Source: Planctomycetota bacterium (GTDB lineage Bacteria > Planctomycetota > UBA1135 > GCA-002686595). Taken from it: DNA of 64,000 nt. The notes under the pieces are model-generated. The model was not told the origin of the DNA. It did not search any database and saw only the letters and a program-made list of their open reading frames with translations. The position numbers were made by a program, and so were the translations under genes. Location of the stretch: assembly GCA_002686265.1 (NCBI GenBank), contig NZBA01000035.1:1-64000 (forward strand), written 5' to 3'. Positions 63,701 to 64,000 of this stretch are shown here, in pieces; the first letter of the stretch is position 1; each line of letters begins with the position of its first letter.

Positions 63701-64000
63701 CCACCACACGCTCGAACGCCCCGGGCCGGGCGTCAGCCACGAACGCGGTGACCTCCTCGGGCGTCGGCGGCAGGCCCGTCAGGTCGAGAGTCACGCGCCG
63801 CAGCAGCGTGTGCCTGTCCGCCTCGGGGGCGGGGCCAAGGCCCGCGTCCTCGAGTCTGGCGTGGACGAACTGATCGATCTCGTTGCGGGACCAGCGGTCG
63901 CCCTCGACCTCAGGCGGCGTCGGCTCCCGAGGTGTTTGAAAGGCCCAGTGCTCCTTCCACACGGCGCCCTCTGCGATCCAGCGCAGCAGGAGCGCCCGTT
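60726..64000 (-). CDS. DUF1549/DUF1553 (PSCyt2-PSD1) protein with duplicated beta module (5' end outside window)
   Basis: The frame is open to the right edge, and residues before the first GTG (63962), including [12 protein letters not shown], are typical of the upstream cytochrome part, so the gene continues beyond the window. Then: DUF1549 ([31 protein letters not shown]-like [37 protein letters not shown] with a CXXCH), an inserted pair of about 155-residue beta modules (62076-63059), and DUF1553 in the C-terminal half ([63 protein letters not shown]). Probably a large periplasmic redox protein of glycan use. It heads the operon with the DUF1501 gene. Confidence 0.88.
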   Translation of the reverse strand, partial: RALLLRWIAEGAVWKEHWAFQTPREPTPPEVEGDRWSRNEIDQFVHARLEDAGLGPAPEADRHTLLRRVTLDLTGLPPTPEEVTAFVADARPGAFERVVDRLLASPRYGEHSARFWLDAARYGDTHGLHLDNYREMWPYRDWVIAAFNENLPFDRFTIEQLAGDLMPDATLDQHIATGFNRCHVTTNEGGSIEEEVYVRNVVDRVNTVGTVFMGMTIGCASCHDHKFDPITQREYYGLFGFFNNLDGKPMDGNEKVHEPVVRVPSEGQRAVLASLRSEHAALQAEVEQVLTGLEYREPEPPADESAAPKSATVWVDDEVPAGIVPEGDALVWAEAPDAPVRAGRRSMKRSGSGHHQHVFRNADRKLCVAGGDVLFASVFLDPADPPREIMLQFNGDGAEEWRHRAFWGENLIDWGADGTSERRRMGDLPSAGGWVKLEVPVESIGLTPGRVVHGVAFTQFDGTAYWDEVGILSSADQAPQDFDWIDDATPDGAVLAGDGDTWNWVGADDLPVLSGERSLRRKGGDGLNQDYFTQARPLVLAAGDRLYAHVWLDPKDPPRSVQLQFNDGTWEHRARWGEPAHGKGAAGGGDLRVGDLVEAGRWVRLEVPISSVGLKAGAKLNGWAFTQVGGTAYWDRAGVHTWSVPNDRHLTSQLAWETLAASDGDLPEGVRAALSVAREDRNDAQAGTLLDHYLQRVYAPARGVFAELNAREASVTTEEERVRGQVASTLVMKERTETRPAFFLERGQYDMRREEVPRSTPSMLPPMDPALPRDRLGFSRWLVDPAHPLTARVTVNRFWQQLFGVGLVETSEDFGNQGSRPSHPELLDWLATRFVADGWDVKRALRRTVLSATYRQDARGETIARERDPDNRLLGRGPRFRLGAEVLRDQALALGGLLVEKIGGPSVKPPQPDGLWYAVGYTSSNTARFKADEGPQAVHRRTLYTFLKRTSPPPQMSTFDAPSRESSCVRRERTNTPLQALLLMNDPQFVEAARGLARRILSEGGETPEQRAAFALSLVTCRPAVEHDLADILALLRDQQEEFRAQPDAARALLAYSGGEVDGEADPVLLASWTVVANLLLNLDEVIMKG
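62076..63059 (-). repeat. Internal duplication within the PSD1 protein
   Basis: Two copies of a 155-residue module (roughly residues 302-460 and 472-629 counted from the GTG at 63962). Both contain a [14 protein letters not shown] or [14 protein letters not shown] block, [13 protein letters not shown] or [13 protein letters not shown], and a [11 protein letters not shown] or [11 protein letters not shown] end. Confidence 0.8.

Noticed and set aside
1-64000. CRISPR arrays, tRNA or rRNA genes, insertion sequences, prophage or integrative element ends
   Set aside because: I looked for regular direct repeats, cloverleaf patterns and transposase or integrase motifs and saw none; short or degenerate examples could be missed by eye.

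Overview
The window is a G+C-rich chromosomal segment. Its gene families point strongly to a planctomycete, probably a marine polysaccharide-degrading one related to the 'Poly30/Pla133' group: a DUF1549/DUF1553 (PSCyt2/PSD1) protein paired with a DUF1501 protein, multihaem cytochrome with PA14, DUF1080 proteins, secreted squalene-cyclase-like toroids, TIGR03790, DUF5916 and many secreted proteins sharing one C-terminal module. I saw no rRNA, tRNA, CRISPR array, insertion sequence or phage gene. The species assignment is an inference from gene content only.

Layout. 1-4 kb: end of a c-type cytochrome and a secreted beta-propeller. 4-11 kb: secreted lectin-like protein, toroid protein, DUF1080 protein, PhoD-like phosphatase, TPR protein. 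11-14.9 kb: a tightly overlapping five-gene minus-strand operon (FadR-type regulator, small subunit-like protein, GMC oxidoreductase, unknown protein, Mpo1-like DUF962 protein) headed by a perfect 15-bp inverted repeat. 14.9-16.8 kb: a three-repeat secreted protein. 16.9-30.7 kb: a sugar-acid catabolic locus, made of an alpha-L-fucosidase and an aldehyde dehydrogenase on the minus strand and, divergently, a sugar isomerase-like protein, lactonase-like amidohydrolase, SDR, UxaA-type dehydratase, zinc dehydrogenase, LutABC and a fumarylacetoacetate-hydrolase-family enzyme. Together these fit non-phosphorylative breakdown of L-fucose (or a similar 6-deoxysugar) to pyruvate and L-lactate, with LutABC oxidising the lactate. 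30.8-36 kb: acyltransferase, serine hydrolase, ProC and an anthraniloyl-CoA-monooxygenase-type fusion enzyme. 36-45 kb: penicillin-acylase family protein, TIGR03790 protein, porin, and a sigma factor translationally coupled to a von Willebrand A protein with an anti-sigma-like N-terminus.

45-47.6 kb is a decaying patch: an alpha/beta-hydrolase remnant and a UGT-type glycosyltransferase pseudogene with a frameshift, a nonsense codon and a large internal deletion, next to an intact alpha/beta hydrolase. 47.7-49.8 kb: a NapH-like ferredoxin membrane protein fused to TPRs. 50.1-55.4 kb: three tandem paralogues of a secreted protein of unknown function, separated by terminator hairpins. 55.6-64 kb: a second toroid protein, a DUF5916 outer-membrane protein, and a DUF1501-PSD1 pair that runs off the window.

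The points most worth a second look are the sugar locus, the regulator operon with its operator, the C-terminal module shared by six otherwise different secreted proteins (three of them a tandem array), and two glycosyltransferase genes that have lost their central parts.
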